From: Glycomyces sambucus
Lineage (GTDB): Bacteria; Actinomycetota; Actinomycetes; Mycobacteriales; Micromonosporaceae
Direction of reading: 5' to 3'
Length of the DNA: 64,000 bases
Assembly (NCBI RefSeq): GCF_900102815.1
Contig: NZ_FNGF01000004.1
Location: forward strand, 1-64,000
Shown here one piece after another: positions 1 through 7,682 of the stretch. Numbering within the stretch: the stretch's first letter is position 1; each line of letters starts with the position of its first letter. The notes under the pieces were generated by a model. That model worked only from the letters and a program-made list of their open reading frames with translations, was not told where the DNA came from and searched no databases. The position numbers were made by a program, and so were the translations under genes.

Positions 1-110
1 TCACCCGTTCGCCACTCGAGTACCCGCAAGCGGGCCTTTCCGTTCGACTTGCATGTGTGAAGCACGCCGCCAGCGTTCGTCCTGAGCCAGGATCAAACTC
101 TCCAACAAAA
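1..110 (-). rRNA. rrs: 16S ribosomal RNA, 5' end only (gene continues beyond the window)
   Basis: The reverse complement of bases 1-103 reads as the universal 16S start: AGAGTTTGATCCTGGCTCAG followed by the GACGAACGCTGGCGGCGTGC block and the start of helix 6 (CATGCAAGTCGAACG). The mature 5' end is placed near base 110, about 10 bases before the AGAGTTTGATC block, so the exact end is approximate. The rest of the gene lies left of the window. Confidence 0.97.
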
Positions 111-299
111 ACTTGTCGCGCACCGCGCTCTTGCGAACCCGGTGACTCACAGTATGTGTCGAAGCATGCCCTGACCGATTTTCACGAGACACTCAAGCAA
201 AGTGCCCCAAGGAAAAGACAGTCAAAAACAGTACCAGCCAGAACCACTCAGGAACCTAGCCCCAAGCATCCCAGCCAGCCCACACGCTGACCATCCAAA

Positions 300-322
300 C
301 ACCCTGTTGAGTTCTCAAACAA
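300..322 (-). promoter_or_regulatory. Antitermination boxA-like element in the pre-16S leader
   Basis: On the minus strand this reads TTGTTTGAGAACTCAACAGG, the sequence found in the rRNA leaders of Streptomyces, Mycobacterium and other actinobacteria. There it serves NusB/NusE antitermination and pre-16S processing. It lies about 190 bases upstream of the 16S 5' end and downstream of the candidate promoter at 384-413, as expected for a transcribed leader. Confidence 0.8.
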
Positions 323-383
323 CACGCCACAACAAAGACTTCATCCGTTTTGGGATTCGTTCTCCGCCGGAGCAACCCGAACA

Positions 384-413
384 ACATTACTAGTCTCAAT
401 TCGCGATGTCCAA
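384..413 (-). promoter_or_regulatory. Candidate rRNA operon promoter
   Basis: On the minus strand a -35-like TTGGAC (408-413) and a -10-like TAATGT (384-389) are separated by 18 bases, placing transcription start near 377, upstream of boxA. The stretch from about 420 to 770, between this promoter and osmC, holds no gene that I can support. It is expected to contain further rrn promoters (a TATATT on the minus strand near 576 is one weak candidate) and the osmC promoter. Confidence 0.5.
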
Positions 414-771
414 CCGGGGGTGATTGACCCTGGTCACATGCAATTGAGCCTCTATGGAGTCTCAGGTGATCCCCGCGCTGCGATCCGGACCGCGCCGTGG
501 CTCTGAGAGCCAGTCGCGTGCCTCCGTGATCTCCGAACCGGCTTGGCCGTTCCGTTCCCCCGCGGGCAGAGACAAATATACACACCCTCGAAGGGGCCGA
601 AACCAGGGGGGTCACCTGTCGTTCAACGTTACGCTTGACCTGCGAAGACGGCAAGCACTTCGCAGAACACGGCGGCAGGTCGGCAGGGACGACCGCCGTC
701 GCGGACCGTCTTCAGGCGTCAAGTTCGACTGTTAGCCTGCGAGCGAAGGAACTCCGACTGAAGGAGAAGGC

Positions 772-1197
772 ATGTCAGTCACTCGCAACGCACGCACCCG
801 ATGGACCGGCGGTCTCCAGGACGGCGGCGGTGTCACCAGCTTCGTGTCGTCCGGCCTGCCGGACACTCCGGTGACCTGGGCGTCGCGCGCGAACGACCCG
901 GAGGGCAAGACCAGCCCCGAGGAGCTCATCGCCGCGGCCCACGCCTCTTGCTACTCCATGGCGCTCTCGGCGGGCCTGGGCAAGGCCGGCTACACCGCGG
1001 AGGAGATCGTCTCCGAAGCCGGCGTCGACTTCAAGCCCGGCACGGGCATCACCGGCATCGCGCTCACCGTGCGGGCCGTGATCCCCGGGATCGAGAAGGA
1101 CGAGTTCGACGAGATCGCGGCGGCGACCAAGGACGGCTGCCCCGTGAGCCAGGCGTTGAAGTCGGTCCCGATCTCGCTGGAAGCGACCCTGGGCTAG
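772..1197 (+). CDS. osmC: OsmC/Ohr family peroxiredoxin-like protein
   Basis: A 141-residue OsmC-family protein, the usual length. OsmC proteins are cytoplasmic thiol peroxidases that reduce organic hydroperoxides with two conserved cysteines. Both are visible: one in AAHASCYSMAL (about residue 63) and one in KDGCPVSQAL (about residue 124). Start: ATG at 772 preceded by a GAAGGAGAAGG ribosome site. It stands alone, divergent from the rRNA operon. A TAGCCT at 733-738 could be its -10, but no good -35 is visible. The split between OsmC and Ohr subfamilies was not resolved; the long linker before the first Cys favours OsmC/YhfA-type. Confidence 0.9.
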   Translation: MSVTRNARTRWTGGLQDGGGVTSFVSSGLPDTPVTWASRANDPEGKTSPEELIAAAHASCYSMALSAGLGKAGYTAEEIVSEAGVDFKPGTGITGIALTVRAVIPGIEKDEFDEIAAATKDGCPVSQALKSVPISLEATLG

Positions 1198-1253
1198 GGG
1201 GTTGCGGCGGCTCTGGTTAGGGTCGTCACAATCAACTGAAAACTTCATATTCA

Positions 1254-1425
1254 CGCACAGTGTGCGCGAAAGCATCGGGTGCACCATCCGTGGCGGAAAC
1301 ACCACGGAGCCGACAAGGACACGAGTCCGCGGAGGCCGGGTGAGCGTTGGTTTCGCGCACTTGTTTGTAATCAGGGCCCTGCCGGCCGCGTTGCAAACCG
1401 ACAACCGCAAGAGGAGGGAGTTCTC
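1254..1425 (+). promoter_or_regulatory. Structured 5' leader of the KamA-type gene, candidate regulatory RNA
   Basis: This stretch upstream of the radical SAM gene has no ORF that I believe but several compact secondary-structure elements: a perfect palindrome CGCACAGTGTGCG (1254-1266), GGTGCACC (1278-1285), a 6-bp hairpin CCGTGG/CCACGG with an 8-base loop (1288-1307), and GGAC-ACGA-GTCC (1317-1328). The palindrome resembles a protein operator; the later hairpins would lie in the transcript. It matches no riboswitch class that I can recall, including the lysine, cobalamin and SAM types. Confidence 0.4.
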
Positions 1426-2718
1426 GTGACTGCTCCTGAAAGCACCGGTAGGCGGTTCCACGCCTACACCATTCGTCATCTCGACGATCTGCTCCAACGA
1501 GCGCCGCTGTCGGAGGAGCAGCGGCTTCGCACCAGGGCCGTCGCATCGGTCCTGCCGTTCCGGACGAACCAGTACGTGGTCGATGAGCTCATCGACTGGG
1601 ACCGGCCGTTCGAGGACCCGATGTTCCGGCTGGTGTTCCCGCAGGAGGACATGCTTCCGGCGGAGGACGTCGACCGCATCGCGGAGCTGCTCAAGGCCGA
1701 TGCCTCCAAGCAGGAGCTGACGGCCGCGGCGAACGAGGTGCGGTTCCGGCTCAACCCGCATCCGGCGGGCCAGCTCCAGCTCAACATCCCGAAGGAGGGC
1801 GAGGAGCCCATCCCGGGGCTCCAGCACAAGTACCGCGAGACGGTGCTGTTCTTCCCGCAGCAGGGCCAGACCTGCCACGCCTACTGCACCTACTGCTTCA
1901 GGTGGGCGCAGTTCGTGGGGATCGCCGACCTGAAGATGGCGAACAACGACGTGGAGCAGCTCACCGGCTACGTGCGGGAGCATCCCGAGGTGAGCAGCGT
2001 GCTGCTGACCGGCGGCGACCCGATGATCATGGGCGAGCCCGTGCTGCGGCGCTACATCGAGCCGCTGCTGGGCATGGACCACGTCGAGTCGATCCGCATC
2101 GGCTCGAAGGCGCTCGCGTACTGGCCGCAGCGGTTCGTGACGGACCCCGACGCGGACGACACGCTGCGGCTGTTCGAGCAGGTCGTGGACTCGGGGCGGA
2201 ACCTCGCGTTCATGGCGCACTTCTCGCACCAGAAGGAGCTCGAGTCCGACATCGTGCGGGAGGCGGTGCGGCGCATCCGGTCCACGGGTGCGGTGATCCG
2301 GACCCAGGCGCCGCTCATCCGGACGATCAACGACGACGCGGACCAGTGGGCCGGGATGTGGAGGACCCAGCACCGCATGGGGATGATCCCGTACTACATG
2401 TTCATCGAGCGCGACACCGGTCCGCAGGAGTACTTCTCGGTGCCGCTCGCGCGGGCCTGGGAGATCTTCCGGGACGCGTTCGCGCAGGTCTCCGGCTTGT
2501 GCCGGACCGTGAGGGGCCCGTCGATGTCGGCCACGCCGGGCAAGGTCGCGGTGGACGGGGTCGTCCAGATCGGCGAGGAGAAGGTGTTCGCGCTGCGGAT
2601 GCTCCAGGCGCGGGACCCCGAGATCGTCGGGATCCCGTTCTACGCGAAGTTCGACGAGAACGCCGTGTGGGTGGACGACCTGAAGCCCGCGTTCGCGGAC
2701 AGGTTCCCGTTCCAGTAG
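1426..2718 (+). CDS. KamA-family radical SAM aminomutase (lysine 2,3-aminomutase-like), first paralogue
   Basis: 430 residues. The radical SAM cluster motif is CX3CX2C (C150, C154, C157, in TCHAYCTYC), followed by a glycine-rich LLTGGDP motif. A C-terminal ATPGKV segment is in the place where KamA enzymes carry the PLP-binding lysine, so a 2,3-aminomutase chemistry on lysine or a related amino acid is expected. The start is the GTG at 1426 behind an AGAGGAGGGAG ribosome site. The reading frame stays open upstream to 1279, but those codons run through the folded leader. It is not in an operon and is about 30 kb from the lysine-degradation kamA (32136), to which it is only distantly similar. 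It may make beta-lysine or another beta-amino acid for a different purpose; substrate unknown. Confidence 0.85.
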   Translation: MTAPESTGRRFHAYTIRHLDDLLQRAPLSEEQRLRTRAVASVLPFRTNQYVVDELIDWDRPFEDPMFRLVFPQEDMLPAEDVDRIAELLKADASKQELTAAANEVRFRLNPHPAGQLQLNIPKEGEEPIPGLQHKYRETVLFFPQQGQTCHAYCTYCFRWAQFVGIADLKMANNDVEQLTGYVREHPEVSSVLLTGGDPMIMGEPVLRRYIEPLLGMDHVESIRIGSKALAYWPQRFVTDPDADDTLRLFEQVVDSGRNLAFMAHFSHQKELESDIVREAVRRIRSTGAVIRTQAPLIRTINDDADQWAGMWRTQHRMGMIPYYMFIERDTGPQEYFSVPLARAWEIFRDAFAQVSGLCRTVRGPSMSATPGKVAVDGVVQIGEEKVFALRMLQARDPEIVGIPFYAKFDENAVWVDDLKPAFADRFPFQ

Positions 2719-2760
2719 ACCCGTCCTCATCGGCTGGACGGCGTCTGCACTGAAGTACGG

Positions 2761-2796
2761 CGCGAGCCGGAGCGGCCTGGACCGCTCCGGCTCGCG
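2761..2796. terminator. Strong bidirectional hairpin terminator
   Basis: A perfect 15-bp inverted repeat (arms 2761-2775 and 2782-2796) with a 6-base loop lies between the ends of the convergent kamA-like gene and quinone reductase gene. There is no T-tract on either side, which is common for actinobacterial terminators. Confidence 0.8.
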
Positions 2797-2801
2797 GCGT
2801 G

Positions 2802-3554
2802 TCAGGCGACGTGCAGGGCGAACCCGGTGGCGCCCTCGGGTTCGAGGCCGGGCTTGAGGCGCCGGTCGGCGTCGTAGTCCTCGGCCTGCTTGCGGTAGGC
2901 GATCGGCGCGGACTCGGCGACGGTCTCCAGGCGCGAGCGCAGTTCCTTCACGGCGTCGGCGTAGTCGGACTCGCCGAATCCCGGGTGGGCGCCGGTCACC
3001 ACCACCGGCGGCAGGACCTGCATGCCCGTGTAGAACAGGACGCCGTGCTGGAGCGGGAAGAGCAGGCTGTCGATGTCGCCGTTGACGCCCCGGTCGGAGA
3101 GGTGGGACTCGGCGGCGCCGGTGGTCACGACGACCATGGCGCGCTTGCCGGCGAGGACGCCGTCGCCGAAGCGGGGCCAGTCGCGGGAGGTGCCGTAGCC
3201 GAAGCCGTTGGTGAAGACCCGGTCGATCCAGCCCTTGAGGATCGCGGGGACGGTGTACCACCACAGCGGGAACTGGAGGATCACCAGGTCGGCGGCGAGG
3301 AGCTTCGCCTGCTCGGCCGTGATGTCCGGGGCGATCGTGCCCCGCTCCCACGCCTCCCCGGCGGCGGGCATGAACGCCGCGTTCTCGGTGGGGCCGAAGT
3401 CGTCGTAGTCGGCGACGGCCTTCCAGCCCATGGCGTACAGGTCGGAGACCGTCGCGGTGTGGCCGAGGGCTTCGAGGGTCCGGACGGCCTCGTCGCGGAG
3501 CGCGGCGTTCAGGGAGGCGGCGTGCGGGTGGGCGTAGACGATGTGGATCTGCAT
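2802..3554 (-). CDS. Flavodoxin-fold NAD(P)H:quinone oxidoreductase
   Basis: About 250 residues of the NQO1/MdaB/KefF-like family: FMN- or FAD-dependent two-electron reductases of quinones and other electrophiles. Visible signatures are the N-terminal IVYAHPHAASLNAAL nucleotide-binding segment, LQFPLWWYTVPAILKGW, which is the family core, and the following DRVFTNGFGYG. Two in-frame ATGs (3563 and 3554) are possible and neither has a clear ribosome site; 3554 is preferred because it gives the typical family N-terminus. It is divergent from the XRE regulator at 3686, which probably controls it through the repeats in the shared 131-bp spacer. Confidence 0.88.
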   Translation of the reverse strand: MQIHIVYAHPHAASLNAALRDEAVRTLEALGHTATVSDLYAMGWKAVADYDDFGPTENAAFMPAAGEAWERGTIAPDITAEQAKLLAADLVILQFPLWWYTVPAILKGWIDRVFTNGFGYGTSRDWPRFGDGVLAGKRAMVVVTTGAAESHLSDRGVNGDIDSLLFPLQHGVLFYTGMQVLPPVVVTGAHPGFGESDYADAVKELRSRLETVAESAPIAYRKQAEDYDADRRLKPGLEPEGATGFALHVA

Positions 3555-3589
3555 GGGGACCATGCTGCGGCCGATCCCGGAGGTCTGCC

Positions 3590-3642
3590 AGACGTCTGTT
3601 CGACCTGGGGTCGTTCGACCCTAGGACTGACAGACCTAGGCA
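3590..3642. promoter_or_regulatory. Divergent control region with repeated GACC-type operator half-sites
   Basis: Between the quinone reductase and the XRE regulator are AGACGTCT (3590-3597, palindromic), GACCTGGGGTC (3602-3612, near-palindromic), GACCCTAGG (3617-3625) and GACCTAGG (3633-3640), spaced 15-16 bp apart. A plausible plus-strand promoter overlaps them (TTCGAC at 3614, 17-base spacer, TAGGCA at 3637). The repeats are candidate binding sites for the regulator encoded at 3686. Confidence 0.5.
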
Positions 3643-3685
3643 CCGCGGCGCGGACCCGGGCATGCTTGCCGCGGAGGTTTGAGTG

Positions 3686-4537
3686 ATGTCATCTGATGCG
3701 ACCGGGATCCACAAGCTCGAGGACGTCGTGGACTTGGGCAAGTTCCTGCAGGCCAGGCGGGCTCGGGTGAACCCCGGCGAGGTCGGGCTGCCGGACGACG
3801 CGCGGCGCCGGGTCCCGGGCCTGCGGCGCGAGGAGCTGGCCCTGCTGGCCGGGGTGAGCGTGGACTACTACACGCGCCTGGAGCAGGGGCGGGCGAAGCG
3901 GCCGTCCGATCAGGTGCTCGACGCGGTGGCGCGCGCGCTGCGCCTGGACGAGACCACGCGGGCGCACCTGCACCGGTTGGCGGGGAACTCCCGGCGCGAC
4001 ATGCTGCGCGAGCGCTCGGGCGTGCGGCCCTCCCTGGAGACGATGCTCGCGGCGATCGACGGCTTCCCGGCGCTGATCCTCAACCACCGGCAGGACGTCC
4101 TCGCCTCGAACCGGCTGGCCCGGCTGCTGTACGGCGGTTTCGGCTGGGAGCTGGAGTCGGGTCCGAACTTCGTGCGGCTGCTGTTCGACGACGACTCGCG
4201 GGAGTTCTTCCCCGACTGGTACGCGGTGTGCTCGCACGAGACGGTGGCGCAGCTGCGGAAGATGGCGGCGCTGTTCCCCGACGACGCCGAGATGACCGCG
4301 CTCATCGGCGAGCTGTCGGTGCGGCACCGGGACTTCGCGGAGATGTGGGCGCACGCCGAGGTCATGGACTGCAACATCGGATGGGTGCGGTTCGAGCACC
4401 CGATGGTGGGCCTGCTCCAGCTGTACAAGGACCAGTTCCGGGTCGCGGACGGCTCCGGGCAGATGCTCGTGACGCTGACGGCGGCGCCGGGCACGGACGG
4501 GTACGAGAAGCTGGCGCTGCTGGGGGCGGAGGGGTAG
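3686..4537 (+). CDS. XRE-family regulator with MmyB-like sensor domain
   Basis: 283 residues. An N-terminal helix-turn-helix lies at about residues 35-75 (VPGLRREELALLAGVSVDYY followed by TRLEQGRAKRPS), then a MmyB-like ligand-binding domain found in many Streptomyces regulators next to oxidoreductases. Start: ATG 3686 with GGAGG 8 bases upstream; a GTG three bases earlier is also open. It is divergent from the quinone reductase, the usual arrangement for a regulator of one adjacent reductase gene. The ligand is unknown. Confidence 0.88.
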   Translation: MSSDATGIHKLEDVVDLGKFLQARRARVNPGEVGLPDDARRRVPGLRREELALLAGVSVDYYTRLEQGRAKRPSDQVLDAVARALRLDETTRAHLHRLAGNSRRDMLRERSGVRPSLETMLAAIDGFPALILNHRQDVLASNRLARLLYGGFGWELESGPNFVRLLFDDDSREFFPDWYAVCSHETVAQLRKMAALFPDDAEMTALIGELSVRHRDFAEMWAHAEVMDCNIGWVRFEHPMVGLLQLYKDQFRVADGSGQMLVTLTAAPGTDGYEKLALLGAEG

Positions 4538-4550
4538 TCCCCCGCCCCCA
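4521..4550. terminator. GC-rich hairpin between convergent genes
   Basis: TGGGGGCGGAGGGG pairs with CCCCCGCCCCCA around a TAGT loop with one bulged A. It overlaps the stop codon of the XRE gene and faces the end of the first imine-reductase-like gene. Confidence 0.6.
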
Positions 4551-4555
4551 GGCGG

Positions 4556-5419
4556 CTAGCGGATCGTGAGCTGCTCGGTGACGCTGGTCCAGTCGGCGCC
4601 GCCGCGGCCGGTGGCGCTGAGCTCGTCGAGGCGGCTGAGGAGCGGTTCGAGGAAGTCGGCGCCGACGCCCTGCTCGCGGGCGGCGGTGACGAGCGAGCCG
4701 ATCGCGGCGCGGGTGAAGTCGACGCTCTGGCCGCCTTCGTACGTGCGCTCGTCGATGACGGCGCCGAACTGGTCGAGGTGCGGCAGGATCGCGCCGAGCC
4801 AGCCGGTGACCTCGGCGGCCGTGGCGGCGGCGGGGACGCCGACCGTGCGCATCATCGCGGCGGCCTGCACGAGCCCGCTGAACATCTGGTACATCGCGGT
4901 GAGCAGGGCCATGTCCTTGAGCGAGGCGAGCCCGGCGTCCTCCCCCTCGTAGTCGGCGGCGCCGAGGACCGCCAGCGCGTCGTGCGCGGTGTCGTAGGCG
5001 GTGCGGTCGCCGGAGTAGAGGATCCGCGAGGCCGGGGTGCCGATCATGTCCGGGGTGGCCATGATGGCGCCGTCGAGGTAGGTGAGGCCGTGGTCGGCGG
5101 CCCAGGCGGCGGTGTCGCGGGCCTGGTTGGGCGTGGTGGTGGTGAGGTTGACGATCACCTTGTCTTTGAGGTCGGCGGCGAGCGGTTCGAGGTGTTCGCG
5201 GACGCTGGCGTGGTCGAGGAGGACGACGAGGATGGTGTCGGCGAGCGCGGCGGCGTCGGCGGGGGTGGGTGCGGCGCGGGAGCCGGCTTCGGTGTGGGGT
5301 GCGGTCTTGGCGGCGGTGCGGTTCCATACGACGGTGTCGTGGCCGGTGTCGCGGAGGCGGGCGGCGATGGCGGATCCCATGGCGCCGAGGCCGAGGACGG
5401 CGGTGGTCCGGTTCGTCAT
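4556..5419 (-). CDS. Imine-reductase-like NAD(P)-dependent oxidoreductase (paralogue 1 of 3)
   Basis: 287 residues of the beta-hydroxyacid dehydrogenase superfamily. The Rossmann motif GLGAMGSA (residues 10-17) and VWNRT, where the Arg suggests NADPH, open the protein. DGAIMATPDMIGTP (117-129) and LASLKDMALLTAMY (164-177) are typical of imine reductases; D169 is at the position of the proton-donor Asp/Tyr of known enzymes. The start has a GAAGGGAAG ribosome site. It is the third gene of a three-gene tandem array, 22 bp after paralogue 2. The substrate is unknown: IREDs reduce cyclic imines or carry out reductive amination, but 3-hydroxyisobutyrate dehydrogenase-like activity cannot be excluded. 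Confidence 0.85.
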   Translation of the reverse strand: MTNRTTAVLGLGAMGSAIAARLRDTGHDTVVWNRTAAKTAPHTEAGSRAAPTPADAAALADTILVVLLDHASVREHLEPLAADLKDKVIVNLTTTTPNQARDTAAWAADHGLTYLDGAIMATPDMIGTPASRILYSGDRTAYDTAHDALAVLGAADYEGEDAGLASLKDMALLTAMYQMFSGLVQAAAMMRTVGVPAAATAAEVTGWLGAILPHLDQFGAVIDERTYEGGQSVDFTRAAIGSLVTAAREQGVGADFLEPLLSRLDELSATGRGGADWTSVTEQLTIR

Positions 5420-5441
5420 GTGCGGCTTCCCTTCGATGGTC

Positions 5442-6308
5442 TTAGCGGGGGACGGTGAGGCGGTCGATGATGCGGGGCCAGTCGCTGGCGCCGTGGCCGG
5501 TGGCGGCGAGTTCGTCGAGGAGCCGGCGGTGCGGTTCGAGGAGGGCGGCGCTGACGCCCTGCTCGCGGCTGGCGGTGATGAGTGAGGCGAGGCCGTGGCG
5601 GTCGAAGTCGACGCTCTGGCCGCCGGTGTCGTAGGCGGCGCCGTCGATGATGGCGGCGATCTCCCTGCCGTGCGGGAGCATGGCGGCGAGCCAGGCTTCG
5701 ACTTCGGCGGCGGTGTCGGCCGCGGTGGCGCCGGCGGTGCGCATCATGGCGATGGCCTGGAGGTAGCCCATGAGCATGAGGTCCATGGCGGCGAGCAGGG
5801 CCGTGTCCTTGAGTGCGGCGAGGCCGGGGTCGGTGCCGGTGTATTCGGCGGTGCCGAGGGTGTCGAGTGCGGTCCGGGCGATGGCGTAGGCGTTCTCGTC
5901 GCCGGAGTAGAGGAGGCGGGCCTCGGGGGTGCCGATCATGTCCGGGACGGCCATGACGGCGCCGTCGAGGTAGGTGATGCCGTGGTCGGCGGCCCAGGCG
6001 GCGGTGTCGCGGGCCTGGTTGGGCGTGGTGGTGACGAGGTTGACGACGACCTTGCCGCGGAGGTGCGCGGCGGCGGGGTCGAGGTGTTCGCGGACGCTGG
6101 CGTGGTCGAGGAGGACGACGAAGACGACGTCTCCGGCGTCGGCCGCCGCGGCGACCGTGGGTGCCGCGTGTGCGCCGGCCGCGGTGTGGGGTGCGGTCTT
6201 GGCGGCGGTGCGGTTCCAGACGGTGACGGTGTATCCGGCGGTGCGGAGGCGGTGCGCGACCGCGCTGCCCATGGCGCCGAGGCCGAGGACGGTGAGGTTG
6301 CCTTGCAT
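5442..6308 (-). CDS. Imine-reductase-like NAD(P)-dependent oxidoreductase (paralogue 2 of 3)
   Basis: 288 residues, clearly a recent duplicate of the neighbouring gene at 4556: long stretches such as the RDTAAWAADHG region are almost identical in DNA and protein. It keeps GLGAMGSA, VWNRT, the DGAVMAVPDMIGTP loop and LAALKDTALLAAMD, so the Asp at the proton-donor position is present. The start has an AGAAGGG ribosome site. It lies 12 bp downstream of paralogue 3 and is probably cotranscribed with it. Confidence 0.85.
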   Translation of the reverse strand: MQGNLTVLGLGAMGSAVAHRLRTAGYTVTVWNRTAAKTAPHTAAGAHAAPTVAAAADAGDVVFVVLLDHASVREHLDPAAAHLRGKVVVNLVTTTPNQARDTAAWAADHGITYLDGAVMAVPDMIGTPEARLLYSGDENAYAIARTALDTLGTAEYTGTDPGLAALKDTALLAAMDLMLMGYLQAIAMMRTAGATAADTAAEVEAWLAAMLPHGREIAAIIDGAAYDTGGQSVDFDRHGLASLITASREQGVSAALLEPHRRLLDELAATGHGASDWPRIIDRLTVPR

Positions 6309-6320
6309 GGGCGGGCCCTT

Positions 6321-7184
6321 CTAGTGGTCGCCGCGGAAGAGGCGGTAGACGGGGACGACGGCGCCGGTGCGCTCGGTGGCGTCGAGTGCGCGCTGGTAGT
6401 AGTCCTGGATGGTGCGGGTGATGGCGGCGTCGACGCCCGCGTCCTCGCTGGCGTCGATGACGTGCTGGGCGCCGGCGTGCATCATCTTGAGGCTGGCGAG
6501 GTCGTCCCAGCCGCCGTTCTTGGCGGCCTGCGCGAAGTAGAGGGAGAAGTCGCGCTGGCTGCCGGCGTCGTCCTTGCTGAGTTCGAGGAAGGTGTCGATG
6601 TCGCCGCCGGAGCGCTCGATCATGGCGAACGCCTGCTGGAGCGAGATGAGGTAGGCGTGGAACATGGCGAGTCCGGCCTGGTAGTAGAGCTGGGCGAGGC
6701 CGTAGTCGCCGCCGAGGTGGACGTTGGCGCAGAGCGATTCGAGCATGGGCCGCAGCTCCTCGTGGAGGTCGGCGGGGCCGCTGACGTAGAGCTTGGAGGC
6801 CGGGTGGGCGATGTCGTCGCTCTGGGTCATGTAGGCGCCGGTGAGGAAGCGCGCGCCGCGGGCGAGGACCCAGTCGGCGCCCTTGGCGGTGTTGGCCGGG
6901 GAGTCGGAGGAGAGGTTGACGACGGTCTTGCCGGTGAGGTCGGCCGCTTCCAGGACGCCGTACATGGCGTCGTAGTGGATGAGGGAGAGCAGGACGGTGT
7001 CGTTGGCGGCGACGGCTTCGGCGGCGGTGGCGGCGGGTTTGGCGCCGAGTTCGGCGAGGGCCTCGGTCTTGCCGGGGCTGCGGTTCCAGACGGTGACGTC
7101 GTAGCCGGCGGCGAGGAGGAGGCGCACGGTGGCGCGGCCCATCGGGCCGAGGCCGAGGACGGAGACGGACTTGATTGCAGACAT
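6321..7184 (-). CDS. Imine-reductase-like NAD(P)-dependent oxidoreductase (paralogue 3 of 3, divergent)
   Basis: 287 residues. GLGPMGRA and VWNRSPGKTEAL mark the NADPH site. It differs from the other two at the active site: the loop reads TGAYMTQSDDIAHPAS and the helix QLYYQAGLAMFHAYL, with no Asp where paralogues 1 and 2 have LKD, so its substrate is probably different. Start: ATG 7184 behind AAGGGGCCCAAC; the frame is open further upstream to 7271 but runs into the promoter region. It is the first gene of the array and divergent from the HxlR regulator. Confidence 0.85.
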   Translation of the reverse strand: MSAIKSVSVLGLGPMGRATVRLLLAAGYDVTVWNRSPGKTEALAELGAKPAATAAEAVAANDTVLLSLIHYDAMYGVLEAADLTGKTVVNLSSDSPANTAKGADWVLARGARFLTGAYMTQSDDIAHPASKLYVSGPADLHEELRPMLESLCANVHLGGDYGLAQLYYQAGLAMFHAYLISLQQAFAMIERSGGDIDTFLELSKDDAGSQRDFSLYFAQAAKNGGWDDLASLKMMHAGAQHVIDASEDAGVDAAITRTIQDYYQRALDATERTGAVVPVYRLFRGDH

Positions 7185-7327
7185 GTTGGGCCCCTTCGGG
7201 AGTGGTGATCCATGGTTCGTGTTGACGGGTTCCATGGTCGGTCGGCCCGGGTAGGCTCGGCAAGACCGCACTTCCAGGTGGGGTTGCTTACGTCGAGGTT
7301 CGAAATACGGTCGGGAGGCGTGCGACG

Positions 7328-7678
7328 GTGGCGATGGGTGACGGAGATCAAACCTGCGGGATGACGATCGCGATCGACGTCGTGGGCGGCAAGTGGAAGA
7401 TGCACCTCATGTGGGTGCTCGCCGAGGGGCCGGTGCGGTTCGGGCAGATCCGGCGCAAGCTCGACGGGGTGAGCGAGAAGGTGCTCGCGGAGAACCTGCG
7501 GCAGCTGGAGGCGAGCGGGGTGGTGCACCGCGAGCTGTACGCGGAGGTGCCGCCGCGCGTGGAGTACTCGCTGACGCGGCTCGGGGAGTCGCTGAACGCG
7601 GCGCTCGCGCCGTTGGAGGCGTGGGGCGACGAGCACCGCGAGGCGGTGGAGACGCGGCTCAAGGTCGCGGCCTCCTAG
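7328..7678 (+). CDS. HxlR-family transcriptional regulator
   Basis: 116 residues, the usual length. The family signature is clear: CGMTIAIDVVGGKWK near the N-terminus (single conserved Cys, often redox- or electrophile-sensing), then the winged helix GQIRRKLDGVSEKVLAENLR and the wing YAEVPPRVEYSLTRLGESL. Start GTG 7328. Divergent from the imine-reductase-like array and separated by about 140 bp, so it is the probable regulator of that array. Effector unknown. Confidence 0.9.
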   Translation: MAMGDGDQTCGMTIAIDVVGGKWKMHLMWVLAEGPVRFGQIRRKLDGVSEKVLAENLRQLEASGVVHRELYAEVPPRVEYSLTRLGESLNAALAPLEAWGDEHREAVETRLKVAAS

Positions 7679-7682
7679 GGGC

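Noticed and set aside
1254-1425. Possible lysine or cobalamin riboswitch before the KamA-like gene
   Set aside because: The conserved core sequences of both classes were looked for and not found; only an unassigned structured leader is claimed.
775-3741. A 988-codon open frame on the minus strand across osmC, kamA-like and quinone reductase genes
   Set aside because: It is a shadow of high-GC codon bias; its protein is Arg/His/Pro-rich with no domain, and it lies antisense to clear genes.
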